Shown: positions 36,661-47,984 of the stretch, in pieces | Numbering within the stretch: position 1 is the first letter of the stretch | How the letters are laid out: each line of letters opens with the position of its first letter | Origin: Capillidium heterosporum | Lineage: Eukaryota > Entomophthoromycota > Entomophthoromycetes > Entomophthorales > Capillidiaceae | NCBI GenBank assembly: GCA_016630905.1 | Contig: WBMQ01000005.1 | Span: forward strand, 1,781,174 to 1,845,173 | Length of the DNA: 64,000 nt | Reading direction: 5' to 3' | Position numbers and translations under genes: made by a program | Notes under the pieces: generated by a model | The model's database searches: none | What the model saw: the letters and a program-made list of their open reading frames with translations, nothing else | What the model was told of the DNA's origin: nothing

Positions 36661-37576
36661 GAAATTGACATGTTCAAATATATATTTCGGGGGTATATTA
36701 GCTACCCAATAATTTCCGAGTAAATCATGAATACTGAATACTATTTTTAGCACACGAATAGTGTAATAAGGAATGTATTTGTGGAAGGTGTAAATTTGAT
36801 ATGAATGCTTTTAGTAGCATCAGTGTGGTGTTGTAGCTGCCATTCCCCTTTGCTCAATTTTTCCTTAGATAAATACTTTCGCCTCAACACAGCAAATATA
36901 CCAAACTTTAGCTAACCTACCAATATAAACTCTATACTATCTCTGCTCAAATATTCTTTCACCACATTGATTCCAATAAATAGGCTTTCAATTACCGCTT
37001 TACTCAGTCTAAAAACTGCCATCCCACAAAGCGAGGATAGACCTTGCAGCTTCCAATTTAGTTAAGGTGGTATGCATGTTTTTAACTTACAGAGTCTTGA
37101 ATCACAATACCTTATGCTAATGATATGATATCTCGCCCTATTCCAGCCTTTCAATAAAGATAAATTTCATTAGGCTGGGGTTATACAATTTAAAATGCTG
37201 CTATATGCCTATAGTGTAATCTAGCTAGATGCATAGAGCTAAAGTTTCAATTCAAATATTATAGGTATTCATCAGATATACAATATTTTTAATTAACACC
37301 AATTTAAAATATGACCCCAGCCTAAAGACACGATAGTTTGTGTCTCAATTTCGGAAATCCCCTACAGGAGGTATGAAAAAGGCAACCGTCAACTAAAATA
37401 TATCAACTACATGCACTAATTTAACAGACAAACTTATTTACTCCTTCTATATACGTGCAAAGTACTCATACTAGCAAGGAAGTTGGCTTTTCATTTATAG
37501 ACTTCAACTATGAATTTAGTATTGGAAATTGCAAGCTGGGGAAGCGGTTGAATATTGAGGTAGACAATATTAAATG
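36661..37576. other. Intergenic, no gene recognised
   Basis: AT-rich sequence without a recognisable gene. Confidence 0.35.
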
Positions 37577-37586
37577 CATATAAAAG
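37577..37586 (+). promoter_or_regulatory. TATA box of the gene at 37616
   Basis: CATATAAAAG lies about 30-40 bp upstream of the tandem ATG codons at 37616/37619. It falls just after the first in-frame ATG at 37574, which argues that 37574 is not the translation start. Confidence 0.5.
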
Positions 37587-37615
37587 GATGCAGTTGTAAG
37601 TCAAGTAAATCATTA

Positions 37616-38401
37616 ATGATGGATTCATTCACAAAGGTGTTGAACAGGTTTAACGTCAAGTTCGGTAATAACAAGGTAAACGCCGACGCTGATACCACCT
37701 CGGTAGACTTCGACTTTAAAGATTTTATGGTGCCTTTGAAAAAGAGCAGTTTCAGCAGGAAAAGTTCCAAGGATCTAAGCCCAGAAACAATATCGACTCC
37801 TTTATCCAAAGACCAGATATATAATCTGCTGAAGCAAAACAACACCTCTGACACCAAGAAAAGCATCCGATGTAGGTCGACGAATACGAGTCAATTCCCA
37901 ACCTACGTACCCTGTAAGAAGTACTCAGGACATACCAAGTTTAGTGAAGTAGACATCGCTTCCAACAAAAACAATCCAGCTATGAATCGGAACAGTCTAT
38001 CCACCATAAGCCTGAAGATCGACTTTGAAGTCGTGAACAGCTGTATCCGCAAGGTTAGGTCCACTAGTGTCGATATCACCAACAGCATCTGCCGCCCCAA
38101 GGCTAGCAAAGTTTCCATAAAGGGTGCCACCCAAAGCCAAGTTAAGGGGAAGATCAGCGACGCAAGCGGTCTAACCATTCAAATTCCCAAAGCATCCTTG
38201 GAGTTGACATCGGAAATAGCAATCTTTAACGGGGGAAACAATCTACTGCCCAAGAAACTTTTGAGACAACGGTGGATAAACCCTGAGAAGATGGTTGCCA
38301 CCCAGAGACCACCGACTCCTACCGTCAAGTATCTAAAAGATAAGCCGAGCTTTATGAGCGACTACAAATCTAATCAGACGAGACTGATGCGTATAGTGTA
38401 G
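37616..38401 (+). CDS. Uncharacterised basic, Ser/Thr/Lys-rich protein
   Basis: I do not recognise the family. The frame is open from 37574, but a TATA box sits at 37577-37586, so I place the start at the paired ATGs 37616/37619, which gives about 260 residues beginning MMDSFTKVLNRF. The protein is rich in Ser, Thr, Lys and Asn (RKSSKDLSPETISTPLSK, KVRSTSVDIT) with many possible phosphorylation sites. It has no membrane helix and no evident folded domain. A middle stretch (KISDASGLTIQIPKASLELT) and the Pro-rich end (TQRPPTPTVKYLKDKP) are the most distinctive parts. Its codon use is unlike the AT-rich surroundings, supporting a real gene. The neighbour at 39.1 kb is NOP58 on the same strand, with its own promoter space. 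Confidence 0.65.
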   Translation: MMDSFTKVLNRFNVKFGNNKVNADADTTSVDFDFKDFMVPLKKSSFSRKSSKDLSPETISTPLSKDQIYNLLKQNNTSDTKKSIRCRSTNTSQFPTYVPCKKYSGHTKFSEVDIASNKNNPAMNRNSLSTISLKIDFEVVNSCIRKVRSTSVDITNSICRPKASKVSIKGATQSQVKGKISDASGLTIQIPKASLELTSEIAIFNGGNNLLPKKLLRQRWINPEKMVATQRPPTPTVKYLKDKPSFMSDYKSNQTRLMRIV

Positions 38402-39092
38402 CTTAATTTCGACTAATTATATACCAAAATTATAAAATATTGATTCCAAACTCACATTAATCAACTTTTATCTTCACTACAAAGTTCATCGAGCTTTCAC
38501 AAAAATAAAACACCATGGCTTTTCTAATACCTTTCTTTGAATTCATAATACCTTTCTCAAATACGTTCCAGTTTACAGGTATACATGTAGCATACATCTC
38601 AAGGTTTATCTTATTTAGTATACACAATGAAAATTGCTAAAGAAATTCTACGACTAAACCGTCAAGTCTAAAATACGAGGTAATAATTGCCTCGAAAGTA
38701 TTGACTGAAGCCAGAGCTCATTACAATCTCGGCAATTATAGGCCACATAGCTTCACCTCAATAAGCTCTTACAATTGCTATCTATTAAGTAAATATATAA
38801 CCGAGCCTTTGCAAAAGTTTTGACATCAACAGCCAATTTCTTTCAATATCATCTATCTGCCTTTACCAACTTTCATTGGCTAGAAGTTTCGTATCGAAGT
38901 GCTAAAACTTTTTAAAAATTCTCAAAAGTTTTCAGCTCAATTCAACTCAACTCAAAAGTTTAGCGAAGCGAAAGCAATATTGTCAGTAATCATTTACATT
39001 TACATAACACATCCCCCCATCGTATCCTAACCTCAAAATATAGAAGTTAAGTTAGTTTGGTTGTAGTTACTTTTAAAAGCATATATCTCAAG
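38402..39092. other. NOP58 upstream region
   Basis: No gene seen. 38900-38960 holds a run of TCAA/AAAGTTT words (CAATTCAACTCAACTC) shortly before NOP58 that may be part of its promoter; unproven. Confidence 0.35.
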
Positions 39093-40658
39093 ATGGTACA
39101 TTTCTTTATCCCAACTTTATATTGACAATCTATAGGCCGATTTTATTTTGTATGAAACTGCCAGTGGCTACGCCCTATTCCAACACAGTCAAACCGACGA
39201 CATCGCTATGACCTTGGATGGAGTTCAGCATGATGTCTTGGACCTCGCCAAGTTTGGCAAGTCGGTCCAGCTGAAGTCCTTCTTACCCTTCAAGACCGCT
39301 ATCGAAGCTTTAGATAACGCCAACGACGTCTCGGAAGGTAGCCATTTAAAAGATCTATTGTGCTAAACTTGATAGGTATCTGCAACGAAACTCTGACCGA
39401 ATTCCTCAAGCTCAACCTACCCAAGAAGTTGAAGGGAGTTTCCCTAGGTCTAGGTGAAAAGAACTTGGCCGGTGCCGTAAAGTCAGCCATTGGTATCGAC
39501 TGCCTAGTCAACGAAGCAGTTAGCGAGATCATCCGTGGCATCCGTTACCACTCTGAGAAGCTTTTGAAGCAGCTGAAGGATAGCGACTTGGAGAAGGCTC
39601 AGCTCGGTCTGGGTCACTCTTACTCTAGGGCCAAAGTCAAGTTCAACGTCAACCGTTCCGACAACATGATCATCCAGGCCATCGCTCTCTTGGACCAGTT
39701 GGATAAAGACGTCAACACCTTCACCATGCGTATCCGTGAGTGGTACTCGTGGCACTTCCCCGAGCTGAGCAAGATTATTAAGGACAACTCGACCTACGCC
39801 CAGCTTGCCAAATTCATCAAGAACAAGGGACGCCTCACCGAAGCCGACTTGGAGGGCATCACCGCTCTAGTTGACGATGATGAGCAGGTCGCCCAGCAGA
39901 TCTTGGACGCCGCCCGCTCCTCCATGGGTACCGATATCTCTGAGATCGACTTGTTGAACATCGAGAGCTTCGCCCAGCGCGTCATCAACATCATCATCTA
40001 CCGCAAGCAGCTGCACGAGTATTTGATCAGCAAGATGAACCACGTAGCCCCCAACTTGGCCGCCCTCATCGGTGAAGTTGTTGGTGCCCGCTTGATCTCC
40101 CACGCCGGTTCCTTGACCAACCTGTGCAAGTACCCCGCCAGTACCGTGCAGATCCTAGGTGCCGAGAAGGCTCTCTTCCGTGCCCTCAAGACCAAAGGCA
40201 ACACTCCCAAGTACGGACTCATCTACAACTCCTCGTTCATCGGCAGAGCTGGTACCAAGAACAAGGGTCGCATTTCCCGTTTCCTTGCCAACAAGTGCTC
40301 CATGGCCTCCAGAATCGACTGCTTCATCGACAAGCCAACCTCCCAGTTCGGTGAGGCCCTCAAGCGCCAAGTTGAAAATAGACTCGAGTTCTACGAATCA
40401 GGTGCTGCCCCCCTCAAGAACGTTGAAACCATGAAGGGTGCTCTCGACAAGTACCTCGAGGAGGGTGGTGCTGACGAGGTTGAGACCAAGGAAGCCGAGC
40501 CTAAGAAGGAGAAGAAGGACGCCAAAGCCAAGAAGGAGAAGAAGGACAAGGAAGACAAGAAGGACAAAAAGGAGAAGAAAGACAAGAAGCGTACCTCCAC
40601 CGAAGGCGAGGACACCAAGTCTAAGGATAAGAAGAAGAAGAAGAGTAAGTCGGAGTAA
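39093..40658 (+). CDS. NOP58: NOP58, box C/D snoRNP core protein
   Basis: Three exons give 495 residues. Exon 1 is the ATG alone (39093-39095), followed by a 40-nt intron. Exon 2 (39136-39337) encodes [20 protein letters not shown], the start of the NOP5 N-terminal domain. After a 38-nt intron, exon 3 (39376-40658) carries the NOSIC/coiled-coil region and the Nop domain. Diagnostic motifs are [33 protein letters not shown] and [20 protein letters not shown] with [18 protein letters not shown] and [10 protein letters not shown]. The C-terminus is a Lys/Glu/Asp-rich tail of [14 protein letters not shown] repeats, as in yeast and animal orthologs. NOP58 pairs with NOP56 in nucleolar C/D snoRNPs that direct 2'-O-methylation of rRNA. 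GC content and codon use are clearly higher than in the flanks, as expected of a highly expressed gene. Confidence 0.97.
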
Positions 40659-41344
40659 CTTGTTAAAATTTGTTCCCGTATTTAACTTTAACCTTCCTAC
40701 TTTACCCTATCCTATCCTGTGTTGGAGTGTATCGCGCCTATAGACATGCTTTCTATTTTCCTATAAACTGATAAACATCAAGCTTTTTCCAATATATTTT
40801 TATAAATTTTTGCTTGGAAATTATGTTGTATCAAGTTTTAGAAGGGTCTACCTACATGCTGCCCTCCCACTTCATACATACATAAGGTATATTTTCATTT
40901 AGTAAAAGGTTGTTGACAGTTTCTACAGGACCTATCCTTCATGTTACAGTCGCTACTATTGAAGCTTAACTGATGTAGTAAATGCCACAGGTTCAAGAAA
41001 GTAAGTTTCAAAGTACTTTGATTTGAACCAAACTAAGCCAAGCTATAAAGTCCATTTAAATTTATAGTATTGCCAACCTGAAGGGGCATCAGTTTAGCAC
41101 ATATGTACAACTACATTAAACTTGTTTACAGAGGTCACTACTGAAATTAAAACAGCTTTTAAACCATTTTTATATTGAAGGGAGGAGTAGATAAATAATG
41201 GTTTTTAGTTGAAAGCCATAGATCTGCCTTATAGCAGACTCATCATCGATCTAAACTACATACTGATAAAGATAGAGTTAAAAGAAAGCAATAAAGGACA
41301 AATGTACATTTATAAGCCAAGGCCTTTTATATCTAACTAGCATT
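40659..41344. other. Convergent spacer between NOP58 and the DNA methyltransferase
   Basis: 3' regions of two convergent genes. No gene or structural RNA recognised. Confidence 0.35.
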
Positions 41345-44300
41345 CTAGTTCACCCACTGACTTTTAACCAAAGCGTTGAATGTATACATGTTTTTACGTT
41401 CCACCAAACTCAAGCGGAAGCTTTTACTACTAACATTTTTCAACAATTCCATAAAAGTTACATTGGATCCCACCAATTGAACTTTACCTTCAACCGCGGC
41501 AACAAGTTGGAAGTTAGGATTCTGTTTATAGGTTTGAGCTAAAAAGTCCAGCTGGGTCAGGTCAACGTACTTGGATTGATTATTGATAAATAGGGGGAAG
41601 TGCCGCAAGCTGTGGGAAGCGTTCCTGTTGATTTTGGTAGATCCATTTGCCAACATCATAGTGCAGCTGAGGTCCTCCAATTTGAAGTTAAGTGGTGGTA
41701 CGTTCAACTGGGTACCAAGCGCAAAGCCAACTGGACGAGGAACAGCGTTGCCTATCCAAAGTTGGTTAAAAGTAGTTTTAAAAATGTACCTATTAGCTTG
41801 TACTGAGAAGCTAGGCTGCCCTCCAACCTGTCGGTATCGAAGAATCCTTGGAATCTAGCAGTCTCACGTACAGTTAGCAAGCGGTTTTCATAGTAGTGGA
41901 TGGTCGAGGCCGGGTTGAAGGGGGACATGGTGGTGATGATGGTTCCTACCTGACCTTTGGGGTCTAATCTGCAGAATGTGGTCGCCATCCTACAATGAGG
42001 TAGCTCCCCACTTATACACCGCACAGGGATTTTCTATAAAGTTTGAAGATAGAGGTTAGCGTGGGTATAGATAATGGAAGGAGTCAATACCTGGAGCTGC
42101 TTGTTGATGACGAGCATCTTGAGCAAATCGTAGATGTTGGCATTAGGTTTGTGTGGGAGTTGGTTGATAAGTTCGGTGGTCTGTCGGCTGGAGAGGCCGT
42201 TGTGGTAGGTGATTTTATGACCCTATACGGTAGTTTACGAGTATACGTCAGCGTAACTCGAAGGTTTCAAAATAGTACCTTTACACCGCCGTTAAGTATG
42301 GGCGGTAGGTCACCAATCAAATTCTCCACCGACAGGTAGGGTAGCGGTGCAAAGGCCGCGTTCTGGTGCAGATCCACTCTATCAAAATAAAAAATAAATA
42401 CCGCTACCAACCAAGAGCTACCTGTCGTCAAGAAACCCAATAGGCACTGTCTTGGTGTCATCAGCAGTGACAATGTGCGACGCTGTAGGATAGCTGGGCA
42501 AGGTTTGATCCATGCGGGCTGCCCAAATGAAGACTCGGTTACGCTTCTGGCAAGTACCGTGGCCCCCAGTGGACAACACCTTGACAGAAACTTGGTAGCC
42601 GATTTTCAAGAAGAAGCCCAGCAATGTAGAAAAGGGTCGGCTCCCACCATCCTTTGTCAAGCTAAACATCAAAAAGTTGGCGATCTGCTCCATGAGGACA
42701 AACTTGGGTCGGATCAGATCGACAAAGGCGGCCAACGAGGCTACCAACGACGACTTGAGCAGACTGCTGAACGAGAACCGGTTCCGGTTGAGAAGAGAAT
42801 ATCCTTGGCAGGGTGTGCCAGCTGCGATCATGTCGACTTCATCGGCTTTAGGGTAGCTCTCGTGGCTGTTGTAGATATTCTTCAAAGAAATGTTGACTGA
42901 CTCGGTGAAGGCGTGGACGTGGTGAGGCGTGTTCAGCTGCAGGGATTTGGTAGCATCCTCCTCGAAATCGACAGCCCTGCAACATAGCACATAAGTAAAT
43001 GATATAGCTTTATATTACCAGTGAGTTTTACAAAAGCTGGCGTCGGAGAGACCAAGGCCCAGAGAACCTGAGCCCGAAAAGAGATCCAAAACCTTGAGAT
43101 GGGACTCTGGTTCCTTACGTCTAGGGAACGTGCCCTTTAAAACCTCGATATCCTTGGATGGTACCTTGTAGAAGGCCTGAGTTGAGGTGGCTAGTCGTCA
43201 AGTAGGTGAAGAAAAACTAATAGTCGGTTAGTTGAAGCTGTACATTTAAAATCTACCATATTCCCGGAGCCACGGTGTCTTAGGTAAGGCGGTAGGTCCT
43301 CCATAGTTTGAACGACATTCTCCTTAAACTCCACGTGGCAATCGGACACAACGGTTGAAGCTGGTAACTCTAGCACTAAACTGGATAGCACCAACTCGTT
43401 GAAAAATCCATTGTGATCGTCAACGTTCACTTTGTCACCGACGTACGCATCCTCAAACCTACGTTCGGGAGTGTGCGCAACCTGCTTGAATCTAAATAGG
43501 ATCCGGAACTCGTAGGCAAACTCGTCCTCGTAACTAGCATCTTTGATGTAACCCACCAGCTGTCCAATCGTCAGGATGTTGGAATTCGAGTTCAAGGCCG
43601 GTAGTACTTGTTCCAGATGCTTAGCACCATTACCTAAGTTGAGCAAATAGCATTTGCCAAGAGACAGCTCAAGGTGCCTGTTGATGATAGCCTGCTCAGC
43701 AAAATTGTTATTACATTGACAGCGAAACTCCTTCAACTCGCTGTCGTAAGCCAAATCTTTGGTAAATCGGAATGAACTTTATATCGTTGTGGTCGTAGAA
43801 ATACCTGCACAGGTACTGGTTGTTGCTTCCCACTTTGTCCTTTTCGGTAAATTTAATATGGATTTTGCGTTTCAAATCTTTGAGTGTGTATTTGTTGTTG
43901 CTTTTGCACTCGCAGTGATGTGAATAGTACAGCTAAAATACATTTAGTTAAATGTTGGTAAAGGCACCAACTGAGTTACCTCGTTAGGATTGATATCTTT
44001 GACGTCGTAGAGGATCGTATGGGAGAGCCAATAGAGCCAGATAAATTTAAATCGAATTTTGCCACTGCTGTTCAAGTGAAACTTGGTGATGCGAGCTATA
44101 TAGGCGTTACTATCATCAGAAGAGGCATCGTCTGATCCCAAATCCATCTCGACAAAGTCACCCTGCTGTAAGAGAATAGTTGTACTGTCTTCCTTGTAGT
44201 AAAGCTTACCATCCACCAACTTGAGAGCTGACCGGTCGTTGAGGTTCAAGTCGAGTTTTGGGTCAAAAGGAGTGGTAGGGTAGGCAATAGGGTCTATCAT

Positions 44301-45928
44301 ATCTGAACTGGTAGGACCAGTGCTCTGCATCTGCTTGCCAAAGATATGCTTAAATGCTTTATATACGTTGGGTGTGACCAACGTTAGCTCCTGTTCGGTG
44401 GCAGTTGACGTCTGCTATTCTGATGGGACGGAAGCAAGGTTCATGCAATAGACTGTGTACCTTTAGCTCAGGGAACCTACGTATCTAAACAAAAGGTAAT
44501 TGACAAAGTGCACCGATATAAAAATTACATGGTGGTGGATCAAGAACCGTGCTTGAGGAAGTAAGAGTTGAATACTACTCTTACTCGCCAACCCATACTC
44601 ACACCAATGGCTATACTCCTCTACAACAAAAAGTAAATAAATCTATTCAACTAAAAACTTACGGTCATCTCGGAACATATGCTTCATCCAATTGGTAAAC
44701 TTGGCTAATCGAAGAATAAGTAAGCTTTGGTAGTACAACCCTTACTTCTAATATCTTCAAATGCACATCTGGGATTGGCCTTTAAATAATCACTAAAATA
44801 GAAGCTGTATAAATAGCATTCCTACGAACTCTAAAAAATTACCAGAAATAAACGGTGAGGGGCACAAACAGCATAAAGTTGGAAAAGAAGCTTTTATATA
44901 AACGTGAGGGATCCTTTAGTAGGTAGTAATGACCTCTTCTCGTCTTGACCATAGCATCGCACTTGAACCTTGCCGATCTGCGACTGATATAGGATTGCTT
45001 CTTGGGCTATGGCCTGAAAAATCAAAAATTAGCTTATCAAGAAACTACAAACCGAAACAAACTTTGCTACAACTCCCAGAATACTTGCTGCCGGATACGA
45101 GGCCCGAGAACTGCATCTTGGTATAGGTATCCTTTAAGAATGGTTCACTATATTTCTTGAGTACATTGGTTCCAAAGGTGGCAAACTCAAACTCATCCAA
45201 TTCAAGGTACTTAATACTACCAATTCCAGGGATGAACCCATCTATCAAATCTTCGTGTAGCTAAATAAATGTTATTTAATTTTATCTCTGGAAAAATTAC
45301 CACAAACTGACCATAAAGTTCATCCTCCAATAAACTTGCATTGGAATTGAACTTCTCCTCCTTATCAGCTTTGCTTGAGTGTGATATTCTAAATGAAGCA
45401 AAAGTATAAGGATGTCTACAACACCTTAACAAATTACCTTGGGAGTAGACTTGTGTTTTTTAGCCTGTAGGCTTCTCGTCCCGATTCAAAACGTTTGTAG
45501 GGTAGATTTATCGATAACTACAGTATAAAAGCAATTAGTACAATTTTTAGCAAAAACTACTTTAGAAAACATGTATGCATTTCCATTGGGAGATTTCGAG
45601 CTCTTGGAATTGAATTCAGTTGAAGTTTCCAAGTCTGACGGTGCTGAAAGAAATAAAATGTATCGTTAAACTACATTGTTAAAAGGCATACTTTGAAATT
45701 CATCTCCTACATTATCCTAAAAGCAACACAATTAACATGAATAAAATAAAAATGTACATGTGATTCAGTCAAGTCAATCACGATATCCTCTTCCAATTCA
45801 AGGTACCCATCATCTATTTTCTATTGCTTGCCTCAACATAATTTAGACTTTAAGATAATTACTTGAGTATCGGTCATGTCTACCGCTTCCAAGTTGTCGG
45901 AGCTCAAACAATCAACTTCATTGTCCAT
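41345..45928 (-). CDS. DNMT1-like cytosine-5 DNA methyltransferase with two BAH regions
   Basis: A multi-exon gene with many introns of 35-60 nt. I place the start at ATG 45928 (MDNEVDCLSSDNLEAVDMTD); the 5' exons are uncertain. Order: an acidic N-terminus containing DIVIDLT, a typical SUMO-interacting motif (about 45780), then a region with PYKRFESGREAYRL and GFIPGIGSIKYLELDEFEFA (45.5-45.0 kb). Next a first BAH region (44381-43944, ending WLYWLSHTILYDVKDINPNE) and a second BAH region (43754-43240). The catalytic domain follows: motif I DLFSGSGSLGLGL (about 43075), motif II AVDFEED, motif IV GTPCQGYS (about 42810) with the catalytic Cys, motif VI MEQIANFL (about 42690), motif VIII QKRNRVFIWAA, motif IX RLLTVRETARFQGF and motif X LIGNAVPRPVG across the last intron. 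The usual ENV of motif VI is EQI. It should methylate cytosine in DNA; whether maintenance, de novo or mutagenic is not visible. Confidence 0.92.
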
Positions 45929-46702
45929 CTTAGTATGCTGAACTACCTTTGTGATAAAGTGGCTGTCGATGTCATTGTATATTCTTGCCAATTCTATGCA
46001 AAAAAGTGTCATCAGAACTACAGGTTTTTTATCCTTCAGCTGACTTTCCTAATTGGGAAATGATTTGTATTGTAAAATGCAAATTCTGATCAATAATCCA
46101 TGCAAGTAGGGCTCATACCAATTGATGCTTGATATTATTTACAAGCAGCACAAAGGTTCCCTATAAATTAAACAGTAATCAACATTACAACAGGCCTACC
46201 TCATCATTTCAAAGTGTACTTTGCTTTTAAGAATCCTTTTCCTTTAGTGGCTATCGTCCTAGTAGCTTTAAATTTTAGTAAATAATCCTCAGATGAAGTG
46301 ATAAATATACTTGAAAATAATAGACTTCAAATCATAAAGTTATAAAGATGAATGGTATTTCAACAGTATCACTAGTCTATTTAGCTTATTTTTAACCATA
46401 GATTTATCGATATTCAAATAAAGTATTATTTTATTCAAGGAAGGATATATCTTTTCTATATCAAAAATTAGAATTATAATCAAATTTCTATTTGCATAAC
46501 TCTTCAAAGTCTCAACTTCCCAACAAAGACAAGCAAATCAATAGCTACCTAATTATAAATGGTGCCATAGGTTTATAGATACCAATAAAAGAGGTATCTT
46601 ATACTAGTAAATAGAAGCGAATTTATTATAGTTGTTATAAAATTGATTTTAATTTGAACTTGGTTTTACATCTTAATCTGAACATTACATTTCTGGCATT
46701 GC
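45929..46702. other. Region upstream of the methyltransferase, possible further 5' exons
   Basis: The minus strand has protein-like pieces (IELARIYNDIDSHFITKVVQ in frame just before the chosen ATG; FKATRTIATKGKGFLKAKYT near 46270), but I could not join them in one frame with GT-AG introns. Either the gene starts further upstream with a frameshift or these are unrelated. Confidence 0.35.
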
Positions 46703-47701
46703 TCATATAGTAAAGATTAAGAAATCGCTGGGGCAGCTCTTCAAATATATTGCACTGCTTTTATCCCTAGGCATTTCTTTCTTGATCTTGTTGATTTCAT
46801 CAAAAGCTCGCTTGTAAAGGGATCCCTTGAACTGTCATTGAAGTAGGATTTCAGCAAGTGAAGAGGTTCAATTTGATGCGATATATGGGATACAGCCAAT
46901 TTGAAAAGCTTATCGAGCTATCGCATCTTACATTTTGCAGTAGCCTTTTGAATATCCTCAATCGTAAACTTTCCAATAAACCACATATCGATTTTGTTGG
47001 TATGTATATACTCAACGAGCATCTTGAGATTTTTGTACTTGATATCATCTGTAGCCATCACTTTAGTCTTTGCCTCACTCATGTCAGACTCGAGCATCTC
47101 TTTAAAGCAAACTGAGGAAGTTGGTGATATAGTCTTATATGAATTAATACATTGTTCATTTTTACTGTTGTTGCTTTCACTAATGCCAATCTCTTTATAT
47201 TCAAATCCTATGTTATATGCAAGGTTGAAGGGTAAGTCCTTTAATCCTAAACTATCATAGATAGTTTTTGTTGAAATCGCCTAAAACTTTGAATACAAAT
47301 TCAAGAAACTGTTGGTGCTCATTTGTAAATTTGAATACGTCGCACTAATTACATTGATAATAAAAATATACCGAGTCTTACTGTAAACGGCCATACTATC
47401 TAGTAGTTTATCAAGCAATGGAATTTCAGACCCATTTTTGTTGAGGTAATCGTACGTCGCTTCTGAAGTTAATTCATCACTGCCTCTTCTTATTCTAACA
47501 TGATGTAGTATAACCTTTTTTCATTTATATTTTCGTTGGCATGAATTAAGATATATACTACCTCATTAGTATTTTCTTTAAAGATATTGCCCTTGGGATT
47601 TTATAATCAATATTTAATTTAGCCAACTCATGCTCTACTTTTGTTATATTGGATTTACTGCTGCTATCGATAAGCTTAATCCTAAATATTTGTTTGGACA
47701 T
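46703..47701 (-). pseudogene. BTB/POZ-domain protein, decayed copy 1
   Basis: On the minus strand the gene starts MSKQIFRIKLIDSSSK (ATG 47701). A middle segment, FTNEHQQFLEFVFKVLGDFN, stops near 47274, and after a one-base frame change comes LKDLPFNLAYNIGFEYKEIG. A clear BTB core follows: CFKEMLESDMSEAKTKVMAT then KYKNLKMLVEYIHTNKIDMW. After an in-frame TAG (family-typical position after the BTB core), LDKLFKLAVSHISHQ follows. A further frame change leads to LYKRAFDEINKIKKEMPRDK and the end DFLIFTI. At least two frameshifts and one nonsense codon make it a pseudogene unless the assembly is poor. Intact BTB proteins commonly act as CUL3 E3-ligase adaptors. The same protein is decayed at 52806-53531. 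Confidence 0.6.
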
Positions 47702-47984
47702 TGTAAAATAGCAGTTGAAGCTTTACTGTGCTACACTTATAACTATATAGAAATAGAACGTATTTAGTACATTTTAAAGTTGAGTTTATTAGGCTTATCT
47801 CGACGAAATAAAAAGTAAAGATGGGTTGTTTGTTGAGTTAGGATAGGTTCAAAGATCTGTAAAAATATCCATCTGGCTTTGAGAGTGTTTGTTGCTACAA
47901 TCATGTTTTATAGTTATTCGTACATAGAAACGTTGCTTAACCAATATATTATGTAATAAACCGAACTCAAATCAAATATAACTT

